NCBI GenBank assembly: GCA_910587445.1
Contig: CAJULE010000018.1
Span: 1 to 44,487, forward strand
Direction of reading: 5' to 3'
DNA: 44,487 nucleotides
From: an uncultured Christensenellaceae bacterium
GTDB lineage: Bacteria; Bacillota; Clostridia; Christensenellales; Pumilibacteraceae
Shown: positions 1 to 7,045 of the stretch, piece by piece
Numbering within the stretch: position 1 is the stretch's first letter
Layout: every line of letters starts with the position of its first letter
Position numbers and translations under genes: made by a program
The notes under the pieces: generated by a model
What the model saw: the letters and a program-made list of their open reading frames with translations, nothing else
The model's database searches: none
Told to the model about the DNA's origin: nothing

Positions 1-1505
1 TCATTTGTCAAAGTAGGCTGCGAAAGAGTGTCTATGATCTTATCGCCCATCCGCGTCTTTCCCGCGACAACGCTTAAGGGTTTTCCGTCAAACCCTGTTG
101 ATATTTCCGTTATATCGCCGTAGGCGCGCAAATCATCCGAATTGATTGAGCCGCTTTGACCGTTGTAGCCGTTACCGAAAAACAGAAGCTTATTGTTTGA
201 ATTGATAGCGTAGCCGTAGCCATTACCCAAACTCAATACAGAGTCGGAAACAGTCAATTTACCCTCGGAGCCGTCAGCACTTAATACATTAACGACGCCG
301 TTAGCATTCAATAAATCGACGGAGCCGTAAGCAAGAGCCGTGCCGCCGACAACATTGTAAAAATCATACGAATCACTTTCACTGGCGCTTGTTGCAAGAG
401 CTTCGTTTATAAGTACATCGCTCGTCCTACCATTAAAAGGAAGCGGCAAATGGTTCGCCGTCCAAGTATACGGACTGTATTTACCGCCTTCGGCTTTATT
501 CGCACCATTGTTTTGTATATCTATGTCATCAGTTGTTCCTTTCGGCTGCAAATCAAGCGTATTGTCGAGATACAATATTGTTCTTTTATTATCTTCGGAC
601 GCAACAGTACTGTCGATTTTATAGGTTTCGCCTATCTTATATTCTTTCGTCGTATAATCTCCTACCTTAGGAAGATAGAAGTTTTTGCCGTGCATATATA
701 AGTTGCTACTGCCGCCGATGAGTATTGCGCCGCCGCCGACGGTAAGCGCGGAAGAGGCCCAATTCTCGTGCAACTTAAACAAACTGGCTTGTGCGATATT
801 GTCGGACTGCATTGCTCGGTTCGTAAACATATAATTGCCCGAGCCCCAAGCAAAATAATAATTATTCAAACCGCTTCTCTTGTGCCTTACGACATAATTG
901 TCGTCGCTGCCGACAATATCGAGGAACTGATCACGCTCGGTGGTTGCTATAGCTCCGCCGTAAAGATTATTATCCAAGTCGCTTATAACGGAACTCGGAA
1001 ACACTCCGGGCTTCATCATATTGACTTCTACCAATTCGCCGCTGTGACCTTCGACTTCTATGGGTTTGGGAAAAGACGTATCGCTGTCGGTACGCAACAA
1101 GAGCCCCGCATTGCCGGTGTGAAGCGAATTCGTACCCCAAGTATAAATTTTGTTAGCGTGCGTGATAAATGCCGCGGTTGTGCGCGTAGCGGCAATCTTT
1201 ATTATTCCGTCGCCCGCGTCTTCGAACTCGAACGGTATTTTGGTAGGATTGACGCCATAGCTTACACCGAGCTTATTGGCGGGCAAACCCGCAACCAGAT
1301 CCCAGCCGTATAGCTCACCGTTGTAAGTAAGTCCTATGGCAAAGTCCTCGCCGAGCGCTACTTGCTTGAACCTTATACCGTTATTCTCTCCCTCCGCATT
1401 GGAAAACATAACCGCAGGCGCAAAAAACAATGCCAAGAAACCGCTCAGACACAACAGCAACACGAGCGCTATCGAAACTATTTTTGATTTCAGACTTTTT
1501 TCCAT
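1..1505 (-). CDS. Secreted RCC1-repeat protein (C-terminus off the window)
   Basis: An open frame runs leftward from ATG at 1505 to the window edge without a stop, giving 501 residues and no C-terminus. GAGG sits about 8 nt before the ATG. Residues 1-39 look like a signal peptide: a Lys-rich start, a long hydrophobic core, then a probable cleavage near FSNA-EG. The body has regulator-of-chromosome-condensation (RCC1)-like units: VALGEDFAIGLTYNGELYGWD near residue 48, IYTWGTNSLHTGN near 119, and LLFFGNGYNGQSG near 450. The family forms beta-propellers used for protein binding. In bacteria such proteins are usually exported or surface-attached, but no substrate can be named. Any sorting signal or further repeats would lie beyond position 1. 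RCC1-like is a pattern call; the exact role is unknown. Confidence 0.8.
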   Translation of the reverse strand, partial: MEKSLKSKIVSIALVLLLCLSGFLALFFAPAVMFSNAEGENNGIRFKQVALGEDFAIGLTYNGELYGWDLVAGLPANKLGVSYGVNPTKIPFEFEDAGDGIIKIAATRTTAAFITHANKIYTWGTNSLHTGNAGLLLRTDSDTSFPKPIEVEGHSGELVEVNMMKPGVFPSSVISDLDNNLYGGAIATTERDQFLDIVGSDDNYVVRHKRSGLNNYYFAWGSGNYMFTNRAMQSDNIAQASLFKLHENWASSALTVGGGAILIGGSSNLYMHGKNFYLPKVGDYTTKEYKIGETYKIDSTVASEDNKRTILYLDNTLDLQPKGTTDDIDIQNNGANKAEGGKYSPYTWTANHLPLPFNGRTSDVLINEALATSASESDSYDFYNVVGGTALAYGSVDLLNANGVVNVLSADGSEGKLTVSDSVLSLGNGYGYAINSNNKLLFFGNGYNGQSGSINSDDLRAYGDITEISTGFDGKPLSVVAGKTRMGDKIIDTLSQPTLTN

Positions 1506-1610
1506 ATTCGGTCCTCATTCGCCATCATTCGGCATTTTTGTAATAATGGCGATTGTAAAAAACAATAATCGCAACGAACAGCATTATACGCGATAATACT
1601 AAACATATAT

Positions 1611-1639
1611 ATTATAAAACAAATAGTCGCAACTGTCAA
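1611..1639 (-). promoter_or_regulatory. Predicted sigma-A promoter of the RCC1 gene
   Basis: Read on the minus strand, TTGACA (1639-1634) and TATAAT (1616-1611) are separated by exactly 17 bp. Both hexamers are perfect. Transcription would start near 1604, leaving a leader of about 100 nt before the ATG at 1505. A second TATAAT at 1588-1583 has no good -35. Confidence 0.75.
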
Positions 1640-1799
1640 TGAATGTTCATAAATATTTCATATATTTTTTGCACCGAAATAAGGCATTTTTTACTTTAAC
1701 GATCGAAAACGCCCCCTGAAAATCGCATTTCCGCGCAAAATTCATTTTTTGCCGCGATACTTCGTCTTGCAAATTTAATAATTCGTGTAACCTTATCGC

Positions 1800-1828
1800 T
1801 TGCCATTTTCGGTATTATCGTATATAAT
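1800..1828 (+). promoter_or_regulatory. Predicted sigma-A promoter of serC-serA
   Basis: TTGCCA at 1800-1805 and TATAAT at 1823-1828 with a 17-bp spacer. The start would be near 1835, about 45 nt before the serC ATG. A second TATAAT follows at 1832-1837. Confidence 0.75.
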
Positions 1829-1879
1829 GTATATAATATTCGTTTGTAAATAAATTTTTATCCATAAGGAGTACTACAT

Positions 1880-2956
1880 ATGCGAAACTACAACTTTTCG
1901 GCAGGTCCGTCGATGCTTCCCGAGGAAGTACTGAAGCAGGTGCAAAAGGATCTATTGGACTACGAAGGCACAGGAATGTCCGTAATGGAGATGAGCCACC
2001 GCTCCAAACCGTACGAAGCCATAAACGCCGAAGCGGAGAGTCTTTTACGCGAGCTCATGTCCATACCCGAAAATTACGACGTGATTTTCGTTCAGGGCGG
2101 CGCATCCACGCAATTCGAAGCCGTTCCGCTCAATATTTCGATAAACAAGAAAGCCGACTATGTAGTGACCGGTAACTTTTCCAAAAAAGCATTTTCCGAA
2201 GCAAAAAAATACGGCGATATGGTAAAAGCCGCATCGAGCGAGGACGCAAACTTCACTTACATTCCAAAGCTCGACAAAAGCACCTTCAGAAGCGACGCGG
2301 ACTATGTGCACATTTGCTATAACAATACTATATTCGGAACGCGCTATGCAAATGTTCCCGACACGGGAAATATTCCCCTCGTCGCAGATCTCTCGTCTTG
2401 CATACTCAGTCAGGAATTCGACGTAAGCAAGTTCGGCGTCATTTATGCGGGAGCGCAAAAAAACGTCGGACCCGCAGGTGTGACCATCGTAGTAGTCCGC
2501 AAGGATCTCCAGGACAAATGCAACCCGCTCTGCCCCACCATGCTGAAATGGTCGACGCAGATTAAGGAACACAGCCTGTACAATACTCCTCCCGCTTTCT
2601 CGACCTATGTCGCCATGCTTGTGTTCCGCTATCTGAAAAAGAACGGCGGCGTCAAAGCCATGAACGAAATAAACGAGCGTAAAGCAAAAATGCTTTACGA
2701 CTATATAGACAATTCGGGATATTACAAAAACTCCGTTGTTCCCGAGTACCGTTCGATAATGAACGTACCGTTCGTTACCCCCGCCCCCGAAACCGACGCG
2801 GAGTTCGTTGCGGAAGCGGCAAAACAGGGACTGCTCACTCTTAAAGGACACAGACTCGTCGGAGGCATGAGAGCAAGCATTTACAACGCCATGCCCGTTG
2901 CGGGAATAGAAAAGCTCATAGACTTTATGAAGAAGTTCGAGAAAAGTCACAAGTAA
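1880..2956 (+). CDS. serC: Phosphoserine aminotransferase
   Basis: The 358-residue protein converts 3-phosphohydroxypyruvate and glutamate to phosphoserine and 2-oxoglutarate using PLP, the second step of serine synthesis in the cytoplasm. The family N-terminus NFSAGPSMLP is present at residues 5-14. GGAST at 73-77 fits the phosphate/PLP-binding site, and YAGAQKNVGPAG around residue 194 carries the Schiff-base lysine (K194). Length matches the family (about 360). AAGGAG lies 9 nt before ATG 1880. serA follows after 14 nt, so the two form one unit; serB is not here. This is a confident family call. Confidence 0.97.
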   Translation: MRNYNFSAGPSMLPEEVLKQVQKDLLDYEGTGMSVMEMSHRSKPYEAINAEAESLLRELMSIPENYDVIFVQGGASTQFEAVPLNISINKKADYVVTGNFSKKAFSEAKKYGDMVKAASSEDANFTYIPKLDKSTFRSDADYVHICYNNTIFGTRYANVPDTGNIPLVADLSSCILSQEFDVSKFGVIYAGAQKNVGPAGVTIVVVRKDLQDKCNPLCPTMLKWSTQIKEHSLYNTPPAFSTYVAMLVFRYLKKNGGVKAMNEINERKAKMLYDYIDNSGYYKNSVVPEYRSIMNVPFVTPAPETDAEFVAEAAKQGLLTLKGHRLVGGMRASIYNAMPVAGIEKLIDFMKKFEKSHK

Positions 2957-2970
2957 AAAGGAGAAGCACT

Positions 2971-4122
2971 ATGGAAATTTTGAAACTCAACGAAATAAGC
3001 GGCGTCGCCGGCGAAGCCTTCGGAAGCAAATACAAAATGGTTAAGGAAGCCGCAAAGCCCGAGGGGATAATTCTGCGCTCCTACAATATGCACGAATATA
3101 CCGTACCGGAAACCGTTTGTTGCATTGGCAGAGCGGGCGCGGGAGTCAACAACATTCCCGTTGACAAATGCTCGGCAAACGGCGTAGTAGTCTTTAATAC
3201 GCCGGGAGCAAACGCCAACGCCGTGAAAGAACTCGTCTTATGCGCTCTACTTCTTTGCGGCAGAAAAATAACCGCGGGAATCGATTGGGCGTCCCGCCTC
3301 ACCGGCGACGACGTGACAAAACAGGTGGAGAGCGGCAAAAAAGCTTTCGTCGGCGGAGAGCTGCTCGGCAAAACGCTCGGCGTAGTCGGTCTCGGCGCAA
3401 TCGGCGTGCTCGTGGCAAACGCTTGCGTAGAACTCGGAATGAAAGTTGTGGGATACGATCCGTACATATCGGTAGACGGCGCGTGGCACCTCAATCACAA
3501 CGTCGTCAAGGAAACCGATCTCGACAAGCTCCTTTCGGAAAGCGATTTCGTCACGCTGCACGTTCCGCTCACAAGCGAAACCCGCGGCATGATAAACGCA
3601 GGCTCCGTCAAAAAAATGAAGGACGGCGCCGCAATAGTTAACTGTTCGCGAGGAGAACTCGTAAACAATGACGACATAAAAGCCGCCCTCTCCAAAGGAA
3701 AGCTGTCGAGATACGTGACCGATTTCCCCTGCGCGGAGGTCATCGGCGTGGAAAACGTGGTCGCCATTCCCCACCTCGGCGCAAGCACTCCCGAAGCGGA
3801 AGACAACTGCGCCGTCATGGTCGCACGCCAAATGGTGGATTTCATAGAAAACGGCAACATCACCAATTCCGTAAACTTCCCTTCGTGCAAACTTACAAGA
3901 AGCGGCTGCCAACGCATTACCGTAATCCACAAGAACGTCAAAAACGTGCTTAAGTCCATGACAGACCTTATAAGCGGCGAAGGAATAAACATAAGCAACT
4001 TCGTAAGCCAGTCCAAAGGAGATTACGCATACTGCATACTCGACCTCGACGAAAAGCTCGGCAATTCGGTACTCGAAAAACTCAAAAAGCTTGACAACAT
4101 AATAAAGGTCAGACTTATATAG
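2971..4122 (+). CDS. serA: D-3-phosphoglycerate dehydrogenase with C-terminal ACT domain
   Basis: A 383-residue D-isomer-specific NAD-dependent dehydrogenase that makes 3-phosphohydroxypyruvate, the substrate of the SerC encoded just upstream. The Rossmann motif GLGAIG lies at 140-145, the substrate arginine is R227 in NCSRGE, and the catalytic histidine is H268 in IPHLGAST. An ACT domain from about 316 to the end probably senses serine. The segment between about 250 and 268 (YVTDFP...PHLG) is compact and lacks the usual long loop with the catalytic glutamate; I believe this short form recurs in anaerobes, but a close alignment would settle it. AAGGAG precedes ATG 2971. The gene ends at a strong terminator. 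Confidence 0.95.
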   Translation: MEILKLNEISGVAGEAFGSKYKMVKEAAKPEGIILRSYNMHEYTVPETVCCIGRAGAGVNNIPVDKCSANGVVVFNTPGANANAVKELVLCALLLCGRKITAGIDWASRLTGDDVTKQVESGKKAFVGGELLGKTLGVVGLGAIGVLVANACVELGMKVVGYDPYISVDGAWHLNHNVVKETDLDKLLSESDFVTLHVPLTSETRGMINAGSVKKMKDGAAIVNCSRGELVNNDDIKAALSKGKLSRYVTDFPCAEVIGVENVVAIPHLGASTPEAEDNCAVMVARQMVDFIENGNITNSVNFPSCKLTRSGCQRITVIHKNVKNVLKSMTDLISGEGINISNFVSQSKGDYAYCILDLDEKLGNSVLEKLKKLDNIIKVRLI

Positions 4123-4144
4123 CAAACTCGCTTTACACAAAAAT

Positions 4145-4187
4145 AAACGCTCGTATGTCATCGGTAATGGCAACGAGCGTTTTTTTT
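4145..4187. terminator. Bidirectional intrinsic terminator between serA and the membrane-protein pair
   Basis: Stem AAACGCTCGT (4145-4154) pairs with ACGAGCGTTT (4173-4182), followed by a T run to 4187 on the plus strand. On the minus strand the stem is followed by TTTATTTTT. It therefore serves both serA and the convergent gene ending at 4202. The same stem recurs near 9400. Confidence 0.85.
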
Positions 4188-4201
4188 AATGCGTATTCGT
4201 T

Positions 4202-5134
4202 CTACGCTTCTTTATCTTCTTCTTTTTTATACGGCGGCGTTATGACAGTGCCGTCTACGTAATATCTCTTTCCGTTCTTGCCGTAATAAAGCGTCATATT
4301 CAATATACTGACAAACAACATAGATACGGGAATGGAAATCAAAAGCCCCGCGCCCAAAGTAAACAGTCCGACAAATATATTCAATGCTATGATAATCACC
4401 CAAGCCACAAGGAAATATGCGAACACCGACCCGAAGTTTTTGCAGGCGCTTTTTACCGAAAACGCAAACGAAGAAAATATCTTCCCTCCGTCCACTATGA
4501 CGCGCGGCGACCACATTGCTATAAAGCTGTATCGCAACGACATCAAAACGATAAACACAAGCATTATGAGAAACGGAGCAAATACGGCAATGCCGCTCAC
4601 GTCAAGCAACAAAAACAATCCGTACATCACTATTGCGACTATGACGTCGAAAACTATCGTATACAGCATTTTGACGAGAGTAAAGCGCGATGATTTACCG
4701 AGCTTCGAAACGAGTTGACCGCCGAAGCCGATCCGCGCGTTCGACGACATCGAGCCTTCCAAAACAGAAATCAGCGGGAGTTCGTAAAGACCTATCAAAA
4801 ATCTGTAAGCCAAAACAACCACAATTATGAGCCAAAGCGCGGAATTAAGCCTCAAAGCAAAGTTCTCGGCAAACAGATCCGACACCGACTGACCGATATT
4901 TCTTATCTGCTCGAACCAGGCGTTTATGCTGTCACCGCCCACTATGCTCTTAAACAGAGCATAGATCTCTTCTATGATGCCGCCGCCTAAAAATATTCGG
5001 TATATAGGTATCATGAACGCCATACTTACACTTACAAGCACCACGGCAAGTATGAAGATATACAACAACAGCATCCATACAAGCCCGAATCTGTCCACCA
5101 TTATTTTAAACGCGTTTTTAAATGCCACCGTCAT
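4202..5134 (-). CDS. Multi-pass membrane protein, family not recognised
   Basis: A 310-residue protein with roughly six to seven hydrophobic segments (about 17-45, 97-128, 155-180, 182-205, 235-262 and 265-290). A short Lys/Glu/Asp-rich cytoplasmic tail ends KKEEDKEA. There is no signal peptide and no catalytic motif that I recognise. The first 17 nt overlap the end of the upstream membrane gene, so the two are translationally coupled and probably work together. AAGGGGA abuts the ATG at 5134 but is well spaced from a GTG at 5128, which may be the true start. It resembles its upstream partner in layout (long helices, connecting polar loops), suggesting paired subunits. Function unknown. Confidence 0.7.
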   Translation of the reverse strand: MTVAFKNAFKIMVDRFGLVWMLLLYIFILAVVLVSVSMAFMIPIYRIFLGGGIIEEIYALFKSIVGGDSINAWFEQIRNIGQSVSDLFAENFALRLNSALWLIIVVVLAYRFLIGLYELPLISVLEGSMSSNARIGFGGQLVSKLGKSSRFTLVKMLYTIVFDVIVAIVMYGLFLLLDVSGIAVFAPFLIMLVFIVLMSLRYSFIAMWSPRVIVDGGKIFSSFAFSVKSACKNFGSVFAYFLVAWVIIIALNIFVGLFTLGAGLLISIPVSMLFVSILNMTLYYGKNGKRYYVDGTVITPPYKKEEDKEA

Positions 5135-5969
5135 TCCCCTTTGCCGGATAAGGCTTTTTTATGTCGCGCCGCTCGAGCTCGGACAGATCGAAAGTCGCAA
5201 CCGGCATGAGAGCGCAAATATATATGATCAAAAACAAATACAAAACCGCGGCGATCGCTTTCATTGCAACAATGTGAAGCGGCAACAGTTCGAACACGCA
5301 CTGAAGCAAGGCTACGGTAACAAACGGAAACGCCAATGCCGCAAAGAGCCGCCAAGCCGCCTTTCCCGTCATACGGGCAGCTTCTATGAGCGCGTCTACA
5401 AACGAATAGCCGAACGTAAGCATAAGCGGCGCCCAAAACATTACGGGGGCGGCGAAGTATATGATTATGAAAAACGCAACGGCTATGACAACGGAAACTA
5501 TGATTACAGTGAGAGTATTCGGTACTCCCGCCCCGCTCAACAGAAAATGCAACAGCGTCACAAGTCCGCTTACTATAAATTTAAACAGCATATATGCGGC
5601 GAACATGAGCGCAAGCGTCTTAAGCATGGGAAACAAACTGCTGTTTAAATCTCGAAGCGGAGCTTTCAACATCAGTCTGCCCGTACGAAAGTGCTTTTCT
5701 ATCACCGAAAGCGCGAGCGCCATACATACCGTAAGCGTAGCAAATATCAAAATCATCGGATATACGTACATCGTGGCGTGGCGGTCGAATATGAGCCAAG
5801 CTATATCCGCATAGGAATTTATTTCGGATACGGCAAAATCGGGTATGAAAGTAATAAATCCGAGCGGACGCACGAAAAGACCGAGAAGCACCGCAGGCAC
5901 CGACGCTATGAGAAGCAGCATCCAAAACGACTTTTTTATATAGGAAAATGTCTTTGCTATATATGTCAT
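5118..5969 (-). CDS. Multi-pass membrane protein, family not recognised
   Basis: A 283-residue protein with about six hydrophobic segments, starting MTYIAKTFSYIKKSFW and ending in a polar tail rich in Lys, Asp and Gly. It is the first gene of a two-gene unit; its stop overlaps the start of the next membrane gene. No domain is recognised. The striking feature is the start: a strong promoter has its -10 box only 7 nt before ATG 5969, and there is no Shine-Dalgarno sequence, so the mRNA is probably leaderless. It reads divergently from thiT, but the thiamine riboswitch lies on the other side and should not act on it. Confidence 0.7.
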   Translation of the reverse strand: MTYIAKTFSYIKKSFWMLLLIASVPAVLLGLFVRPLGFITFIPDFAVSEINSYADIAWLIFDRHATMYVYPMILIFATLTVCMALALSVIEKHFRTGRLMLKAPLRDLNSSLFPMLKTLALMFAAYMLFKFIVSGLVTLLHFLLSGAGVPNTLTVIIVSVVIAVAFFIIIYFAAPVMFWAPLMLTFGYSFVDALIEAARMTGKAAWRLFAALAFPFVTVALLQCVFELLPLHIVAMKAIAAVLYLFLIIYICALMPVATFDLSELERRDIKKPYPAKGNDGGI

Positions 5970-5976
5970 TGCTTTT

Positions 5977-6005
5977 ATTATATCTTATTCCACGCAAAAT
6001 AGCAA
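5977..6005 (-). promoter_or_regulatory. Predicted promoter of the membrane-protein pair, giving a leaderless start
   Basis: On the minus strand TTGCTA (6005-6000), a 17-bp spacer, and TATAAT (5982-5977). The expected start, about 7 nt downstream of the -10, falls at 5970-5969, on the first base of the ATG. No ribosome-binding site is present. Confidence 0.65.
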
Positions 6006-6014
6006 GAAAAACGC

Positions 6015-6043
6015 TTGACAAATGAACGCATTTGTCATAATAT
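6015..6043 (+). promoter_or_regulatory. Predicted thiT promoter overlapped by a perfect palindrome
   Basis: TTGACA (6015-6020), a 17-bp spacer, and TAATAT (6038-6043). A 9-bp inverted repeat TGACAAATG (6016-6024) / CATTTGTCA (6029-6037) with a 4-nt centre fills the -35 and the spacer. This is the geometry of a repressor operator, in addition to the TPP riboswitch that follows. The repressor is unknown. Confidence 0.55.
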
Positions 6044-6055
6044 TGACGTATAGAT

Positions 6056-6155
6056 TACCGCTAGGGGCGCTCGAAGCCGAGCTGAGATGATTTCGCCGCA
6101 AAGAAATCGGTCCCTTTGAACCTGTTGGGTTAGTACCCGCGTAGGGAAGCTGTCT
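6056..6155 (+). ncRNA. TPP riboswitch (THI element)
   Basis: The conserved thiamine-pyrophosphate aptamer blocks appear in order: AGGGGCGC (6063-6070), CTGAGA (6082-6087), CCCTTTGAACCTG (6112-6124), then GGGTTAGTACCC and GCGTAGGGAAGC ending near 6151. The P3 arm is GATTTC/GAAATC. It lies in the leader of thiT and is followed by a GC-rich hairpin at 6190. With TPP bound it should lower thiT expression. Ends are approximate. Confidence 0.95.
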
Positions 6156-6189
6156 TTATTGTAAATCTTCTTATGCAATAATAACGACT

Positions 6190-6223
6190 ACTTGCCCTCT
6201 GCCGGAAGCGGAGGGCAAGTTTT
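6190..6223 (+). terminator. Hairpin of the TPP riboswitch expression platform
   Basis: ACTTGCCCTC (6190-6199) pairs with GAGGGCAAGT (6211-6220), 10 bp, followed by only four T residues (6220-6223). It is placed between the aptamer and the thiT ribosome-binding site (AAGGAGG, 6246-6252). I read it as an intrinsic terminator controlled by the aptamer; the short T tract makes the exact mechanism uncertain. Confidence 0.65.
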
Positions 6224-6256
6224 ACGTTGCGGCTGTTTGGTAATTAAGGAGGTTTT

Positions 6257-7045
6257 ATGTTTACAGGCGACTATTGGGAAGGCGTGACCATTCCTTGGTG
6301 GCAAGTGCTGCTGACGGTGCTCGGCGTGCTCGCGGTTATAGCCGCGGCAATCGCGATCGCAACATTTGTGCAGAAAAAGCGAGGAGTTTCATTCGAACGA
6401 AGCACGAAGGATATCACATACGGAGCAATTTGTATCGCGGCGTCGTTTGCTCTGTCGTACATCAAATTCTTTTCGCTCCCGTACGGCGGTTCCATTACGG
6501 CGGCTTCCGTGCTTCCGATGCTCATATACTGCTATTACTTCGGATTCAGAAAGAGCCTCGTCGTATCCGCAGTATATATGATTTTGCAGTTCATTCAGGG
6601 TCCGTACATCGTTTCCCCTTGGAGCGCTCTTCTCGACTATGTAGTGCCGTACATGGCTCTTTCGTTTGTCGGACTTTTTAAGTTCAACCGCAAAAAACTC
6701 GACAAGGTAAACGCAGCGGGCAAAAATCCCCTATTATGCCACGGCGGTTTCTTTATGGGTACCGGAGTATACTTCGTAATAAGATTATTTTCGCACGTTC
6801 TTGCCGGCGTTCTGTTTTGGGCGCAAGGAATAGACTTCTTCGGTTGGCACGGAGATCTCGTCGGTGCGGCGGCATGGGGTTACAGTACAACATACAACTT
6901 CCTGTTCCTCGGTCCCGACACGGCAATAGCGATTGTTGCGGCAATCCTTCTTCTGTCAAGCAAGGCATTTAACACTTTTATGGCTTCCTCGAGCAACACT
7001 CTGAAGAATGCCGACGCCGCCCATAAAGACAATCAAGGAGCTTGA
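6257..7045 (+). CDS. thiT: Thiamine ECF transporter S component, ThiT family
   Basis: A 262-residue membrane protein with about seven hydrophobic segments, directly downstream of a TPP riboswitch. It carries the ThiT-type segment around YGGSITAASVLPM (near residues 76-88) and aromatic, charged residues in QGPYIVSPWSALLDY, typical of the thiamine pocket. The usual ThiT is about 190 residues; this one has an additional N-terminal hydrophobic helix (about 15-37) and a polar C-terminal tail. An ECF module (EcfA, EcfA', EcfT) would be needed and is not in this window. AAGGAGG precedes the ATG by 4 nt. The last 90 bp overlap the convergent ftsW gene. Confidence 0.88.
   Translation: MFTGDYWEGVTIPWWQVLLTVLGVLAVIAAAIAIATFVQKKRGVSFERSTKDITYGAICIAASFALSYIKFFSLPYGGSITAASVLPMLIYCYYFGFRKSLVVSAVYMILQFIQGPYIVSPWSALLDYVVPYMALSFVGLFKFNRKKLDKVNAAGKNPLLCHGGFFMGTGVYFVIRLFSHVLAGVLFWAQGIDFFGWHGDLVGAAAWGYSTTYNFLFLGPDTAIAIVAAILLLSSKAFNTFMASSSNTLKNADAAHKDNQGA

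Larger units (their letters stand above)
1506..1879. other. Divergent intergenic region between RCC1 gene and serC
   Basis: This 374-bp AT-rich stretch holds no gene that I can support. It contains a leftward promoter for the RCC1 gene and a rightward promoter for serC. A 7-bp inverted repeat, TCGCCAT/ATGGCGA, lies within 1518-1551 in the RCC1 leader. I see no T-box, riboswitch or terminator in it. Confidence 0.6.

Noticed and set aside
768..1313. 181-codon plus-strand frame opposite the RCC1 gene
   Set aside because: The minus-strand frame is open for 501 codons with signal peptide and RCC1 repeats, and has a perfect promoter. The plus frame has none of these.
3240..3641. Arg-rich plus-strand frame inside serA
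   Set aside because: Frame-shifted shadow of serA; composition is typical of out-of-frame GC-rich codons.
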